Of a DNA stretch of 64,000 nucleotides, positions 1 to 13,859 are shown piece after piece; position 1 is the first letter of the stretch; every line of letters begins with the position of its first letter. Below the pieces are notes generated by a model that saw only the letters and a list, made by a program, of their open reading frames with translations, searched no databases and was not told the origin of the DNA. Origin of the DNA: Paracoccus aerodenitrificans (GTDB taxonomy: Bacteria > Pseudomonadota > Alphaproteobacteria > Rhodobacterales > Rhodobacteraceae); assembly GCF_027913215.1 (NCBI RefSeq), contig NZ_CP115784.1, positions 1,860,001-1,924,000 of the forward strand, written 5' to 3'. Made by a program: the position numbers and the translations under genes.

Positions 1-164
1 ACCGTGACCAGAGGGGATGGAACCGCATGGCAGCGCTGAACACCGCCCGCATGGGATGGTTCTCGTCAGACCGCTCGATCCGTGATTACATGAGTCGTGT
101 CTGGGATATGGAGGCGAGCGATGAGCAAGCAGCAAGGCAACGGGCCGGGCAGCCAGCAGGATAA
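1..164 (+). CDS. glgP: Glycogen phosphorylase, C-terminal end (5' truncated by window edge)
   Basis: The frame that enters at the window edge encodes the last 53 residues or so of a glycogen/starch phosphorylase and stops at TAA 162-164. The recognisable part is the conserved C-terminal family motif, here read as [20 protein letters not shown], followed by a short variable tail. The enzyme releases glucose-1-phosphate from glycogen using pyridoxal phosphate; the PLP-lysine region lies outside the window. It is the promoter-proximal gene of the glycogen operon as far as can be seen, and its last 44 nt overlap the start of glgB in another frame. The identification rests on the C-terminal motif plus context. 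Confidence 0.85.
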   Translation, partial: RDQRGWNRMAALNTARMGWFSSDRSIRDYMSRVWDMEASDEQAARQRAGQPAG

Positions 165-2364
165 CTCTGAGTCCGATCTGACCGCGCCACCGCCGATTTC
201 CCGTGACCGTGCGCAGGCGCTTGCGGATGGCCGCGATGCCGAGCCGTTCCACTGGCTGGGGCCGCATCCTGCCGGTGATGGCTGGCGGGTCATGGCGGTG
301 GATCACGGTGCCGCCGAGATGTCGATCGCGACAATCCACGGCGTTTATCCGATGGATCCGGTTCATGACATCGCCGGACTTTTCGCGGGGATCATGCCCG
401 ACCCGACCCCCTATCTGCTGAAAGGCACTGACGGGCAGGCTGAATGGGAATATGAGGACCCCTATCGCTTCGGCCCGGTACTTGGCCAAATCGACGAATA
501 TCTGATCGGAGAAGGCACGCATCATCAGCTCTGGCTGGCGCTTGGGGCGCATGTCATCAAGCATCAGGGTGTCAGCGGGACGCATTTCGCGGTCTGGGCG
601 CCGAATGCCCGCCGTGTCGCGGTTCTGGGCGATTTCAATGGCTGGGATGCTCGACGCCACGGCATGCGGCGGCGCGGTCTGACCGGCGTATGGGAAATCT
701 TCATCCCGAATATCGGCGACGGCACGGCCTATAAATTCGCCATCACCGGCGCACATGGAGAGCCGATGCCTCAGAAAGCGGACCCGGTCGGGTTCGGGGC
801 GGAACACCCGCCCGCAACGGCTTCGGTCGTGCGCGAAATCGGGAATTACGACTGGCGCGACACAGCATGGATGGACCGCCGCGCAAAGGCGCAGAGCATC
901 TCGGCCCCGATCTCGGTCTATGAGGTGCATTTGGGAAGCTGGAAGCGCGTGACCGAAGACGGCAATCGCCCGCTTTCTTATCTGGAACATGCTCGGGACC
1001 TGATCCCATATGTCGTCGGGATGGGCTTCACCCATCTGGAGCTGATGCCGGTTTCCGAATTTCCCTTCGACGGATCCTGGGGCTACCAGCCGATCGGGCT
1101 TTATGCGCCGACCATCCGCTTCGGCACGCCGGATGAGTTCCGCGCCCTGATCGACACCGCGCATGAGGCGGGCATCGGTGTGCTGCTCGACTGGGTGCCG
1201 GGGCATTTTCCGACCGATGCGCATGGTCTGGGACGTTTCGACGGCACCGCGCTTTACGAACATGCCGACCCTCGCGAGGGGTTTCATCAGGACTGGAATA
1301 CGCTGATCTATAATTACGGCCGGCGTGAGGTGTCCAACTATCTGACCGCGAATGCGCTGTACTGGCTGGAAGAGTTCCATATTGACGGGCTGCGTGTGGA
1401 TGCGGTCGCCTCGATGCTGTACCGGGATTATTCCCGCAAGGAGGGCGAATGGGTGCCCAATATCCACGGCGGGCGCGAAAATCTTGAGGCGATAGATTTC
1501 CTGCGCGGGGTCAACACTGTTGCTTACGGCACCGTGCCGGGGATCATGACGGTGGCCGAGGAATCCACCTCTTTTCCCGGCGTCTCGCGGCCTGCGGATA
1601 CGGGCGGGCTGGGTTTCGGTTTCAAATGGAATATGGGCTGGATGAACGATACGCTCAGCTATATCCGGCACGAACCTGTGCATCGCAGTCACCATCACAA
1701 CCAGCTTACATTCGGTCTGGTCTACGCGTTTTCAGAGAATTTCATCCTGCCGATCAGCCATGACGAGGTGGTGCACGGCAAGGGCTCGATGCTGGACAAG
1801 ATGCCGGGAGATGACTGGCAGAAATTCGCAAATTTGCGTGCCTATTACGGGTTCATGTGGACCCATCCGGGCAAGAAGCTGCTGTTCATGGGATGCGAAT
1901 TCGCACAGCGGCGCGAGTGGAACCATGACTCGTCGCTGGACTGGCATTTGCTGGAAGACCCCAGACATAAGGGCGTGCAATCGCTGATCCGCGATCTGAA
2001 CCGGATATACCGGGACCTGCCCGCCCTGCATAAGCGCGACGCACAGACCGAAGGCTTCGGCTGGATCGAGGGCGGTGCAGCGGCGGAATCCGTTCTCGCC
2101 TATGCACGTTACGGAGAGGATGGCGACGTGCCTGTCGTCGTGATCTGCAATTTCACCCCGGTGCCACGCCACGGTTGGACGCTTGGCTTGCCGCGCGACG
2201 GCAAGTGGCGGTTGCGGCTGAACAGCGATGCCGGGGTCTATGGCGGGTCGAATATGCAAACCGCGCAGATCGTCACGGCGGATGGCGAGGAATATCAGGG
2301 CTATGATCAGTCCGCGATGATCGACCTGCCGCCTCTTTCGGTCCTGATCTACGAAGCTGTCTGA
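121..2364 (+). CDS. glgB: 1,4-alpha-glucan branching enzyme
   Basis: Makes alpha-1,6 branches in glycogen (GH13 family, cytoplasmic). The 747-residue length fits bacterial GlgB, which has an N-terminal CBM48 module, a central TIM barrel and a C-terminal beta domain. Catalytic GH13 signatures are visible: nucleophile D427 in [10 protein letters not shown], acid/base E480 in TVAEES, and the third carboxylate D548 in [11 protein letters not shown] chose ATG 121 because GGAGG (110-114) lies 6 nt upstream; an in-frame GTG at 97 would add eight residues but has no better ribosome site. The start lies inside the 3' end of glgP, so translation of the two is probably coupled. glgC follows after 24 nt. 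Confidence 0.97.
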   Translation: MSKQQGNGPGSQQDNSESDLTAPPPISRDRAQALADGRDAEPFHWLGPHPAGDGWRVMAVDHGAAEMSIATIHGVYPMDPVHDIAGLFAGIMPDPTPYLLKGTDGQAEWEYEDPYRFGPVLGQIDEYLIGEGTHHQLWLALGAHVIKHQGVSGTHFAVWAPNARRVAVLGDFNGWDARRHGMRRRGLTGVWEIFIPNIGDGTAYKFAITGAHGEPMPQKADPVGFGAEHPPATASVVREIGNYDWRDTAWMDRRAKAQSISAPISVYEVHLGSWKRVTEDGNRPLSYLEHARDLIPYVVGMGFTHLELMPVSEFPFDGSWGYQPIGLYAPTIRFGTPDEFRALIDTAHEAGIGVLLDWVPGHFPTDAHGLGRFDGTALYEHADPREGFHQDWNTLIYNYGRREVSNYLTANALYWLEEFHIDGLRVDAVASMLYRDYSRKEGEWVPNIHGGRENLEAIDFLRGVNTVAYGTVPGIMTVAEESTSFPGVSRPADTGGLGFGFKWNMGWMNDTLSYIRHEPVHRSHHHNQLTFGLVYAFSENFILPISHDEVVHGKGSMLDKMPGDDWQKFANLRAYYGFMWTHPGKKLLFMGCEFAQRREWNHDSSLDWHLLEDPRHKGVQSLIRDLNRIYRDLPALHKRDAQTEGFGWIEGGAAAESVLAYARYGEDGDVPVVVICNFTPVPRHGWTLGLPRDGKWRLRLNSDAGVYGGSNMQTAQIVTADGEEYQGYDQSAMIDLPPLSVLIYEAV

Positions 2365-2388
2365 CCTTAACAAGTGGGGAGGAGACCC

Positions 2389-3657
2389 ATGACACTGCAC
2401 CGTCCCAACCGTCTCTCATCGCGTGCAATGGCCTATGTCCTGGCCGGAGGGCGCGGATCGCGCCTGAAGGAACTGACTGACCGCCGCGCGAAGCCCGCCG
2501 TCTATTTCGGCGGCAAGTCCCGCATCATCGACTTCGCCCTGTCCAACGCGCTGAATTCCGGCATCCGCAAGATGGCCGTTGCGACGCAATACAAGGCACA
2601 CAGCCTGATCCGGCACCTGAACCGGGGCTGGTCCTTCTTCCGGTCCGAGCGCAATGAGTTTCTGGATATCCTGCCCGCCTCGCAGCAGATGGATGAGGAA
2701 AACTGGTATCGCGGCACGGCCGATGCCGTCGCGCAGAATATCCATATCATCGACAGCTACGATGTGGATTTTCTGGTCGTTCTGGCCGGGGACCATATCT
2801 ACAAAATGGATTACGAGCTGATGCTGCGACAGCATGTCGACAGCGGCGCCGATGTGACGGTCGGCTGTCTGACCGTCCCGCGCAGCGAGGCGTCCGCCTT
2901 CGGGGTCATGGATGTCGATGCCGAGGGGCGCATCGTCTCGTTTCTGGAAAAGCCCGCCGACCCGCCGGGCATGCCCGACGATCCGGATTCGACGCTGGCG
3001 TCGATGGGGATTTATGTGTTCGACTGGAAATTTCTGCGCGAACTGTTGCGGAAAGACGCCGCCGATCCGAATTCCAGCCATGATTTCGGCCATGACCTGA
3101 TCCCCCAGATCGTAAAGAACGGCAAGGCCGTCGCGCATCGCTTTACCGAAAGCTGTGTCCGCAGCTCTTCCGACGCACCGGCCTATTGGCGCGATGTCGG
3201 CACGATCGACGCGTTCTGGCAGGCCAATATCGACCTGACGGATTTCTCGCCCGAGTTGGATCTGTATGACCGCGACTGGCCGATCTGGACCTATGGCGAG
3301 ATCACCCCGCCCGCCAAATTCATCCATGACGATGAGGACAGGCGCGGCCATGCAGTCAGTTCGATGGTGTCCGGGGGCTGCATTATCTCTGGTTCCGAGG
3401 TCCGCAACTCGCTGCTGTTTACCGGGGTGAAGGCGAACAGCTATTCCACGCTGCGGTCGGTCGTGGCGATGCCCTATGTGAATATCGGACGGCATGTCAG
3501 GCTGAAAGATGTGGTGATAGATCGCGGCGCCGATATCCCCGAAGGTCTGGTCGTCGGAGAGGATCGTGACGAGGATGCGAAATGGTTCCGCGTAACCGAT
3601 AGCGGAGTGACGCTGATTACGCAGGATATGCTGGACCGGCGGGCGGCAGGGCAATGA
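2389..3657 (+). CDS. glgC: Glucose-1-phosphate adenylyltransferase (ADP-glucose pyrophosphorylase)
   Basis: Converts glucose-1-phosphate and ATP to ADP-glucose, the committed and usually allosterically controlled step of bacterial glycogen synthesis. The 422-residue protein shows the nucleotidyltransferase signature [12 protein letters not shown] with the nearby [11 protein letters not shown] stretch, the GTADAVAQN substrate motif near residue 109, [12 protein letters not shown] and FLEKP. The C-terminal third is the left-handed beta-helix domain typical of the family. ATG 2389 is preceded by a strong GGGGAGGAG ribosome site (2376-2384); a GTG 15 nt upstream lies inside that site and is not credible. 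The stop overlaps the glgA start (ATGA at 3654-3657). Confidence 0.97.
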   Translation: MTLHRPNRLSSRAMAYVLAGGRGSRLKELTDRRAKPAVYFGGKSRIIDFALSNALNSGIRKMAVATQYKAHSLIRHLNRGWSFFRSERNEFLDILPASQQMDEENWYRGTADAVAQNIHIIDSYDVDFLVVLAGDHIYKMDYELMLRQHVDSGADVTVGCLTVPRSEASAFGVMDVDAEGRIVSFLEKPADPPGMPDDPDSTLASMGIYVFDWKFLRELLRKDAADPNSSHDFGHDLIPQIVKNGKAVAHRFTESCVRSSSDAPAYWRDVGTIDAFWQANIDLTDFSPELDLYDRDWPIWTYGEITPPAKFIHDDEDRRGHAVSSMVSGGCIISGSEVRNSLLFTGVKANSYSTLRSVVAMPYVNIGRHVRLKDVVIDRGADIPEGLVVGEDRDEDAKWFRVTDSGVTLITQDMLDRRAAGQ

Positions 3658-5147
3658 GCGCTGCCGCGAATCCCGACCGGAAACCGGTTTCGCCTCGCGA
3701 CCGGGCAAGGCCTGCCAGTGGCAATGTCCTGTCGGTCGCCTCGGAAGCTGCGCCGCTGATCAAGACCGGAGGGCTTGCGGATGTGGTCGGCGCATTGCCT
3801 GCTGCGCTCGCCCCTCTTGGCTGGCGTTTGCGGACGCTTCTGCCCGCCTATCCCGGCTTGTCGGCAAAGCTGAGCGATGCTCGGCAGGTCTGGTCCGATG
3901 CGGATCTGTTCGGCGGCCCGGCGCAGATGCTTGCGGGCATGGTGGGCGATCTGGACATTCTGCTGCTGGACGCGCCGCATCTTTTCGACCGCGAGGGCGG
4001 TATTTACGGCACACCGAGCGGCGAGGACTGGCCCGACAATCCGGCCCGCTTCGCCGCGTTAAGCTGGGCCGCTGCCCGGATCGCCAAGGACGGGCTAAGC
4101 GATGGCTGGCGACCCGATCTGCTGCATTGCCATGACTGGCAGTCCGGCTTTGCCCCGCTTTGGACACGGGGTTCCGTCCCTTCGGTCATGACCATCCACA
4201 ATATCGCCTTTCAGGGCATCGCGCCCGCCAGCCAGCTTGAAGCGCTGCGCCTGCCGCCCGAGGGGTTCACACCCGACGGTTACGAGTATTGGGGCCAGAT
4301 CAGCGCCCTCAAGGCCGGGCTGATCCATGCCGATGCCATCACCACCGTATCGCCAAGCTATGCCGCCGAGCTGACCACGCCGGAATTCGGCTTCGGTCTG
4401 GAAGGGGTGATACGCGGACGGGCGGATGTATTGTCGGGCATCCTGAACGGGATAGACGATGCGGTCTGGAATCCCGCCATCGACGACCAGATCCCCGCCC
4501 GATACAGCGCCGGTGATATGGAGGGCAAAACCCTCTCGGCCGCGTCCTTGCGCACGGAATTCGGGCTGGACCCCGAGGGCGGCCCGCTTTTCATCGTGGT
4601 CAGCCGCCTGACCCGCCAGAAAGGTCTGGATCTTCTGCTGGAGACCATTCCGGGCCTTGTCGCCAGAGGCGGACAACTGGCGGTCCTTGGCTCGGGTGAG
4701 CCGGATCTGCAGGACGGTTTCCTGCGTGCGGCAAAAGCGCATCCGGGCCGGGTCGCGGTCAGAATCGGCTATGATGAGGCGCTCTCGCATCGCATGTTCG
4801 CAGGCGGAGACGTGGTGCTTGTCCCGTCGCGCTTCGAGCCTTGCGGGCTGACGCAGATATACGGTCTGGCCTATGGGACGCTGCCACTTGTGGCGCGGAC
4901 GGGCGGGCTGGCGGATACGGTCATCGACGCCAATGACGCGGCGCTGCGGGCAGGCGTGGCGACCGGGCTTCAATTCGCGCCGGTCACCGCCGATGCGCTG
5001 TCGCTGGCACTTCGACGCGCTTCAGCCCTTTACGATCAGTCGGCAATCTGGCAGCGAATGGTCCGCCGGGCGATGGCTCATCCTGTCGGATGGGATGCCT
5101 CGGCCCGCAACTATGCGGCGCTCTATGACAGGCTGACCACAGGCTGA
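3654..5147 (+). CDS. glgA: Glycogen synthase (ADP-glucose type, GT5)
   Basis: Transfers glucose from ADP-glucose to the non-reducing end of glycogen. At 497 residues it is close to the usual 475-490. The ADP-glucose-binding [13 protein letters not shown] motif starts at K37. The second Rossmann half carries [14 protein letters not shown], the [18 protein letters not shown] motif with the conserved glutamate, and TGGLADTV. The N-terminal 30 residues before [15 protein letters not shown] are slightly longer than in most homologues, so an internal start cannot be excluded, but the ATGA overlap with glgC supports the upstream start. It is a core member of the glg operon. Confidence 0.97.
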   Translation: MSAAANPDRKPVSPRDRARPASGNVLSVASEAAPLIKTGGLADVVGALPAALAPLGWRLRTLLPAYPGLSAKLSDARQVWSDADLFGGPAQMLAGMVGDLDILLLDAPHLFDREGGIYGTPSGEDWPDNPARFAALSWAAARIAKDGLSDGWRPDLLHCHDWQSGFAPLWTRGSVPSVMTIHNIAFQGIAPASQLEALRLPPEGFTPDGYEYWGQISALKAGLIHADAITTVSPSYAAELTTPEFGFGLEGVIRGRADVLSGILNGIDDAVWNPAIDDQIPARYSAGDMEGKTLSAASLRTEFGLDPEGGPLFIVVSRLTRQKGLDLLLETIPGLVARGGQLAVLGSGEPDLQDGFLRAAKAHPGRVAVRIGYDEALSHRMFAGGDVVLVPSRFEPCGLTQIYGLAYGTLPLVARTGGLADTVIDANDAALRAGVATGLQFAPVTADALSLALRRASALYDQSAIWQRMVRRAMAHPVGWDASARNYAALYDRLTTG

Positions 5148-5154
5148 CAGATAC

Positions 5155-8879
<3,725 letters not shown>

Positions 8880-8931
8880 CAGGGACGGTCAAATCGCAGC
8901 CGCACCCATCACGCCGCGACGGGAGACATGA

Positions 8932-9588
8932 ATGAACCCTGACATGCTGAACACGCTCGGCACCTATATCTGGGCGCTCGATTATGGATCGGTTCTGGTC
9001 TTCGCCCTGACCGGGGCGCTTGTCGCCAGCCGGGCGCAGCTTGATATCATAGGGTTCATCTTCATGGCCTCGCTGACCGCTGTCGGCGGTGGGACGTTGC
9101 GGGATCTGGTTCTGGGACGCGATCCGGTTTTCTGGGTGGCTCAGCCCGAGCTTATCATTATCGCAGCTGCGGCAGCCTTCCTTGTGTTCTGGACCGCGCA
9201 TCTTCTTGAAAGCCGCTATCGCTGGCTGCTCTGGCTGGATGCTATTGCGCTTGCCGTTGCTGTTCCGGCAGGTGTCGGCGTTGCTCTGGTGGGCGGGTTC
9301 GGCCCGGTTATCGTGGTGATTGCCGGCGTCATCACCGGCACGATGGGCGGGCTGATGCGCGATGTCGTGGGCAATGAAGTGCCGCTGATCCTCAAGGGAA
9401 GCGAGCTGTATCTCACCTGCACCTTCGGAGGCGCGGTGGCGGCGCTGCTTCTTGTCTGGCTGGGTCTGCCCCGCTCAGCCGCGCTGACCGGAGGCGGGCT
9501 GACCGTGTTTCTGCTGCGTGCCGGAACGCTGATCTGGGGTTGGTCCCTGCCTGCCTATAAACCGAGACCGCCGCGCACACGCGGCTGA
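8932..9588 (+). CDS. TRIC/UPF0126 family cation channel (YicG-like inner-membrane protein)
   Basis: The 218-residue protein consists almost wholly of hydrophobic helices arranged as two tandem UPF0126 modules. The diagnostic repeat motif occurs twice: GGGTLRDLVLGR near residue 57 and GGLMRDVVGNEVPL near residue 140. Prokaryotic TRIC proteins form trimeric potassium-permeable channels in the inner membrane; the physiological role of this one is unknown. A GGGAGA ribosome site precedes ATG 8932. It follows the glycogen operon in the same direction and may be read through from it, but nothing in the sequence ties it to glycogen metabolism. A strong terminator follows five bases after the stop. 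Confidence 0.9.
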   Translation: MNPDMLNTLGTYIWALDYGSVLVFALTGALVASRAQLDIIGFIFMASLTAVGGGTLRDLVLGRDPVFWVAQPELIIIAAAAAFLVFWTAHLLESRYRWLLWLDAIALAVAVPAGVGVALVGGFGPVIVVIAGVITGTMGGLMRDVVGNEVPLILKGSELYLTCTFGGAVAALLLVWLGLPRSAALTGGGLTVFLLRAGTLIWGWSLPAYKPRPPRTRG

Positions 9589-9592
9589 GCGG

Positions 9593-9634
9593 ACCCTGCC
9601 CGGAACTGCATCGGCAGCTTGCTCCGGGCAGGGT
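9593..9634. terminator. Bidirectional hairpin terminator
   Basis: A perfect 12-bp inverted repeat (ACCCTGCCCGGA at 9593-9604 and its complement at 9623-9634) encloses an 18-nt loop that holds a smaller CTGC/GCAG stem. It sits between the converging TRIC-channel gene and sqdB. There is no long T tract on either side, so it may act with or without Rho. Confidence 0.75.
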
Positions 9635-9647
9635 CAGTTATCGGGAT

Positions 9648-10862
9648 TTACCCCTGACGCTCTGCATGCGACTCGGGGTCGTGATCGACCTGAGCGGCGA
9701 TCTCTTTGGTCCATGCGGACACGGCAGGCACGCGGGAACGGTCGATGCGGTGCTGGTATTTCTTCGCCACATCGACGACCTCGGACAGCAACCCGTCCTC
9801 CAGCGTGATCGGGTTCAGGCCAAGCGCCAGGAACTGATCATTCTTCACGATCAGATCGTTCTCGGCGGCTTCCTTGCGCGGGTTGGGCAGGTTCATCACC
9901 TTTGCCCCCGCCAGACGAGCCACCATCGCCGCCAGATCGCGCACGCGGTGGGTTTCGGTCATCTGGTTGAAGATCTTCACCCGTTCGCCCGCCGCCGGCG
10001 CATCGTTCAGAGCCAGTTCGATACAGCGCACGCAATCCTGAATATGGATGAAAGCCCGTGTCTGCCCGCCTGTGCCATGTACGGTCAGCGGATAGCCGAT
10101 CGCCGCCTGAATCAGGAACCGGTTCAGCACCGTGCCGTAATCGCCGTCATAGTCGAACCGGTTGATCAACTGCTCATGCCGCCGCGTCTGGTCGGTATGC
10201 GTCCCCCAGACGATGCCCTGATGCAGATCGGTGATCCGCAGCCCGTCATTCTGGGCGAAGAACTGGAACATGATCTGATCCAGCGATTTGGTCATGTGAT
10301 AGACCGAACCGGGCCGGGTCGGATACAGCACCTGCTGCTGTTTCTTGCCATTGGGCGTGTCGATCTCAATATCCAGATAGCCTTCCGGGATCGGTGCCCC
10401 GACTGAGGAATACCCATAGACCCCCATCGTACCCAGATGCACCAGATGCGCATCGATGCCGGTTTCCACCATCGCCGCCAGCAGGTTATGCGTCGCGTTG
10501 ACGTTGTTATCGACCGTATAGACCTTGTGCCGGTCGGTTTTCATCGAATAGGGCGCGGCGCGTTGCTCGGCGAAATGGATGATGGCGTCGGGTTTGTATT
10601 CGGCCAGCCATTTCTTGAGACGCTCGAATTCCTTGGCCAGATCCAGCAGATGAAAATGGATCTGGTTCCCGCTTTCCTGCTTCCAGATCCGGCAGCGTTC
10701 CTGAATCGAATCCATCGGGGTGAGGGATTGTACGCCCAGTTCGGTGTCGATCCAGCGGCGTGACAGATTGTCCACAATATGAACGTCATGCCCCAGATTG
10801 GAGAGATGAAGCGAGGTCGGCCAGCCGACAAATCCGTCGCCGCCAAGAACCGCAATGCGCAT
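9648..10862 (-). CDS. sqdB: UDP-sulfoquinovose synthase
   Basis: Makes UDP-sulfoquinovose from UDP-glucose and sulfite, the head-group donor for the membrane sulfolipid SQDG. The 404-residue extended SDR protein has an N-terminal NAD-binding GGDGFVGW motif, a catalytic HLGTMGVYG segment and the YHMTKS (YxxxK) pair, and resembles plant SQD1 and Rhodobacter SqdB in length. I chose the internal ATG at 10862, where MRIAVLGGDGF begins and AAGGAAAGG lies upstream; an extension to 10925 would add a non-homologous Arg/Gly-rich leader. No sulfolipid glycosyltransferase is adjacent, so the rest of the pathway must be elsewhere. A palindrome and a possible promoter lie just upstream. Confidence 0.94.
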   Translation of the reverse strand: MRIAVLGGDGFVGWPTSLHLSNLGHDVHIVDNLSRRWIDTELGVQSLTPMDSIQERCRIWKQESGNQIHFHLLDLAKEFERLKKWLAEYKPDAIIHFAEQRAAPYSMKTDRHKVYTVDNNVNATHNLLAAMVETGIDAHLVHLGTMGVYGYSSVGAPIPEGYLDIEIDTPNGKKQQQVLYPTRPGSVYHMTKSLDQIMFQFFAQNDGLRITDLHQGIVWGTHTDQTRRHEQLINRFDYDGDYGTVLNRFLIQAAIGYPLTVHGTGGQTRAFIHIQDCVRCIELALNDAPAAGERVKIFNQMTETHRVRDLAAMVARLAGAKVMNLPNPRKEAAENDLIVKNDQFLALGLNPITLEDGLLSEVVDVAKKYQHRIDRSRVPAVSAWTKEIAAQVDHDPESHAERQG

Positions 10863-10909
10863 GAGAAGCCTTTCCTTACCTTTCTTGCCGCCCCTTCCGG
10901 GATGGCGCA

Positions 10910-10926
10910 GGTGCCATAATGGCACC
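10910..10926. promoter_or_regulatory. Perfect 8-1-8 palindrome over the predicted sqdB start point
   Basis: GGTGCCAT and ATGGCACC flank a single central A, giving a perfect 17-nt inverted repeat about 48 nt upstream of the sqdB start codon. It lies immediately downstream of the candidate -10 box, over the expected transcription start. A symmetric site in that place is what a dimeric repressor such as a LacI or GntR member would use; no regulator gene is adjacent. Confidence 0.5.
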
Positions 10927-10928
10927 GA

Positions 10929-10957
10929 TCAGTAAAGGCCGCCTATCATCGCTGCAA
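10929..10957 (-). promoter_or_regulatory. Candidate sqdB promoter
   Basis: On the minus strand TTGCAG (10952-10957) and TACTGA (10929-10934) are separated by 17 nt. The -10 match is weak. The call rests on spacing, orientation and position 67-95 nt before the start codon. Confidence 0.35.
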
Positions 10958-11012
10958 GACAGTTATGTGACGCCGCTGCGACAGCGCGGGAATGCGCCGC
11001 TCTGCGGTGATT

Positions 11013-11672
11013 TCATGTGCTTACCAGCAACACATGGACAAATCCCGGACCATGAGCGCCGCGCACGAAATACCCCTCGATATCGGTTGTTCCAGAAGAT
11101 CCGGTGATCATCACGGCATTTCGGGGCCGCAGCGCGGCATAAGTTGCATAGTCATCCAGAAAGGGCAGGATGCGGGCTTCCTTCACCACCACCAGCCAGT
11201 GCCGGGGCAGCATAGCATGCAGGATCGGCTGCGTCGCGGAAGAATGGATCACGACCGAGCCGGTTTCCGCCACCGCCCAATCCGCAACGCTGATCGCGAC
11301 GGCTTCGTCCGGGGCGCAATCGGGATGGGTCTCGATGCCGCCCCGATCCAGACCGGCAAGAAGCGGATCGGGCGTGATGGCGACAGAATTCGGCAGATCA
11401 TGCTGCTTCAGATACTCCGCCACAGCCGAAGCCAGCCCTGCCACGTCAGGAACACGCGCCAAACTCACCCCAAGCGCAGGCATCGCGCATTTCGCGATGA
11501 AGGCGGCAACCGGGTCCTGCCCGGAAAGCGCGGGCCGGATCTCATCGGGATGATGCAGAAGCGCGGCGGCCTCTGCCCTGATCTCACCCAGTGAGCGCTT
11601 GCGCACAGCCCCGCCTTGCCCGCGTGTCAGGCCTTGGCTGATTGCCCGGAAGATGTCGTCACGCGCCGTCAT
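11013..11672 (-). CDS. lutC: Lactate utilization protein C (LUD domain)
   Basis: Part of the LutABC complex that oxidises L-lactate to pyruvate. The 219-residue protein is a single LUD (DUF162) domain; recognisable segments are the AVAETGSVVI strand and the C-terminal ITGSSGTTDIEGYFVRGAHG, the family's most conserved stretch. It overlaps lutB by 4 nt (11669-11672), as the last gene of a lutA-lutB-lutC operon. The C-terminal tail after GPGFVHVLLV is short, as usual. Confidence 0.93.
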   Translation of the reverse strand: MTARDDIFRAISQGLTRGQGGAVRKRSLGEIRAEAAALLHHPDEIRPALSGQDPVAAFIAKCAMPALGVSLARVPDVAGLASAVAEYLKQHDLPNSVAITPDPLLAGLDRGGIETHPDCAPDEAVAISVADWAVAETGSVVIHSSATQPILHAMLPRHWLVVVKEARILPFLDDYATYAALRPRNAVMITGSSGTTDIEGYFVRGAHGPGFVHVLLVST

Positions 11673-13090
11673 TCCGGGCCTTTATTGCCGTATTTCCGGT
11701 GCTGCGACATGAAGCTGCGCGATGCAGGACGGGGCAGATCGCGCGTCTGCGTCCAGCCTTTGTCGAAAGGCATCCTTATGATCCATCCGTCCCGCCCGAA
11801 CAGCCGCATCAGGGGCAGTGCGATGCGCGTTCCAAAGCGATACAGCCGGGGCCGTCTGGCGGCAAAACCCCAGAGCCCAAGGCCAAAGCGCATCGCGCCG
11901 ACCTCTTGCTGGCTGTCCCATGATCTGAAACGCCACGCTTTCAGCAGCGTCTTGAGCGGTATTCTGACCGGACAAACCTCCTCGCAGCGTCCGTTCAGCG
12001 TGCAGGCGAAAGGCAGGTCCCGGCTTTTCGCAAGCCCGTCCAGAACCGGCGTCAGCACCGCCCCCATCGGTCCGGGATAGGTCCCGCCATAGGCATGACC
12101 GCCGATCTGGCGATACACGACACAGTGATTCATGCAGGCGCCGCAACGGATGCAGCGCAGCATGGTGCGGAACTCATCCCCAAGCATCCGCGAGCGTCCG
12201 TTATCGACCAGCACGATATGCATTTCCTCGGGACCGTCCGCATCGCCCTGCCGCTTCGGCCCGCAATGGAAGGTCGTATACTGCGTCACCTCTCCGCCAG
12301 TGGCGGAACGGACCAGCACCCTCAGCAACGCCATAGCGTGATCGGTCGAGGGCACCAGCTTTTCGATGCCTGCGGTCACGATATGAACGCGCGGAGGCGT
12401 GGTCGAGAGTTCGGCATTGCCCTCATTGGTGACGGTGCAGGTCGCGCCGGTATCCGCGACAAGAAAATTCGCACCCGAGATCCCCACATCCGCCGACAGA
12501 AACTTCCCGCGCAGCACATTGCGGGCCGAGGCCACCATCGAAGCCGCATCACCCGCCACTGGCGGCGGGTGGTGATCTTTCTGAAACAGAACCGCGACAT
12601 CTTCCCGGGTGCGGTGCATGGCGGGCCAGATGATATGGCTTGGCCGCTCTCCGGCAAGCTGGATGATATGTTCGGCCAGATCCGTCTCGACCCGCTCGAT
12701 CCCCGCATCGTCCAGGGCATGCGGCAGACCGATTTCCTCGCCGAGCATGGATTTCGACCGCGTGACACGTTTCGCACCCGCATCCTTGCAGATCCGGGTG
12801 ACGATGGAAGCCGCCTCGGAGGCACCGCGCACCCAGTGAATATGCGCCCCTGCCGCAATTGCGTTTCGTTCGAACTCGGCAAGATAGTGATCCAGATTGG
12901 CGATCACATGATCCTTGATCGCCGCCGCCCGGTCCCGCGCAGCCTGAAATTCGGGAAAATCACCGACCGAAGCCGCGCGTTTGGTTTCCGCCGTGCCGGT
13001 CGTCCGGTTTATCGCGACCTTGAGATTGGCGTCATTCAGCGCCGTCGTTGCACGCTGTCTGAAGCCTTGCCGGATCTGCGCGGCAGTCAT
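11669..13090 (-). CDS. lutB: Lactate utilization protein B (iron-sulfur LUD protein)
   Basis: The iron-sulfur subunit of L-lactate oxidation. The 473-residue protein has an N-terminal LUD domain (TNEGNAELSTTPPRVHIV is characteristic) and a ferredoxin-type domain with CIRCGACMNHC near residue 311 and CTLNGRCEEVCPVR near residue 360, each suited to a 4Fe-4S cluster. The C-terminal LutB extension is present. Start and stop overlap the neighbours: its first codon overlaps the lutA stop and its stop overlaps the lutC start, 4 nt each. This arrangement implies one transcript and stoichiometric translation. Confidence 0.95.
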   Translation of the reverse strand: MTAAQIRQGFRQRATTALNDANLKVAINRTTGTAETKRAASVGDFPEFQAARDRAAAIKDHVIANLDHYLAEFERNAIAAGAHIHWVRGASEAASIVTRICKDAGAKRVTRSKSMLGEEIGLPHALDDAGIERVETDLAEHIIQLAGERPSHIIWPAMHRTREDVAVLFQKDHHPPPVAGDAASMVASARNVLRGKFLSADVGISGANFLVADTGATCTVTNEGNAELSTTPPRVHIVTAGIEKLVPSTDHAMALLRVLVRSATGGEVTQYTTFHCGPKRQGDADGPEEMHIVLVDNGRSRMLGDEFRTMLRCIRCGACMNHCVVYRQIGGHAYGGTYPGPMGAVLTPVLDGLAKSRDLPFACTLNGRCEEVCPVRIPLKTLLKAWRFRSWDSQQEVGAMRFGLGLWGFAARRPRLYRFGTRIALPLMRLFGRDGWIIRMPFDKGWTQTRDLPRPASRSFMSQHRKYGNKGPE

Positions 13091-13845
13091 GTCCCGCTCT
13101 CTCCGATGGCGGGACCGTCAGCCATACCTGCCAGCACCTCAGCCGTATGAAAGCAACGTGTCGCCGCCCCTTCGCGATGCAGGCGACCGGCTATATTCAT
13201 CAGGCAGCCCAGATCCCCCGCAAGCAGCAGATCGGCCCCGGTCTGACGAATATTCCCGGTTTTCTCTGACAGGATCGCCGTCGAGATTTCGGGATATTTC
13301 ACACAGAATGTCCCCCCGAAACCGCAGCAGACATTCGCACCGTCCAGAGGCCGCATCTTCAGCCCCTCTATCTCCGCAAGCAGAGCACGTGGCTGTTCCT
13401 CAATCCCCAACTCACGCAGGCCCGAGCAACTGTCATGATAGGTCGCCGTCGCGTCCAGACGAATGCCTTCGGGATGCCACCCCATCACATCATGCAAAAA
13501 ACCGATGATTTCAAAAGACTTCCGGGCCAGATCCTCAGCACGTCCGTTCCAGTCCGGATCGCTGAGCAGCGACGGGTAGGAACGGATCTGTCCGACACAG
13601 GAGCCTGAGGGAGCCACAAGATAATCATACCCCTCGAATGCCGCGATGACAGTCTTCGCAATTCGGAAAGCGCTGCGCCGGTCTCCACTGTTACTGCCGG
13701 GCTGACCGCAGCAGCTTTGCCTGCGCGGAACCTCGACCCTGCAGCCTGCCTGTTCCAGCAGCCGGATCGTCGCAAACCCGATCTGCGGCCGCATGGCATC
13801 GACCAGACAGGTCACGAACAGGCCAACTCGGGGGGAGGTCGTCAT
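13087..13845 (-). CDS. lutA: Lactate utilization protein A (CCG-domain protein)
   Basis: The CCG-domain (heterodisulfide-reductase-like) subunit of the lactate oxidation complex. The 252-residue protein has two cysteine-rich CCG motifs, SCCGQPG and CCGFGGTF, with upstream partner cysteines in TCLVD and HDSCSGL that together bind iron-sulfur clusters. I start at ATG 13845 (MTTSPRVGLFVTC) with AAGG upstream; an in-frame ATG at 13899 would add 18 residues with no family counterpart. It is the first gene of lutABC and lies 72 nt downstream of purN on the same strand, so read-through from the purine genes is possible. Confidence 0.94.
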   Translation of the reverse strand: MTTSPRVGLFVTCLVDAMRPQIGFATIRLLEQAGCRVEVPRRQSCCGQPGSNSGDRRSAFRIAKTVIAAFEGYDYLVAPSGSCVGQIRSYPSLLSDPDWNGRAEDLARKSFEIIGFLHDVMGWHPEGIRLDATATYHDSCSGLRELGIEEQPRALLAEIEGLKMRPLDGANVCCGFGGTFCVKYPEISTAILSEKTGNIRQTGADLLLAGDLGCLMNIAGRLHREGAATRCFHTAEVLAGMADGPAIGESGT

Positions 13846-13859
13846 CTGGCACCTTGGGC

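Noticed and set aside
2416..3708. 430-codon minus-strand frame opposite glgC
   Set aside because: Antisense shadow; glgC motifs and overlap-coupled neighbours on the plus strand explain the region.
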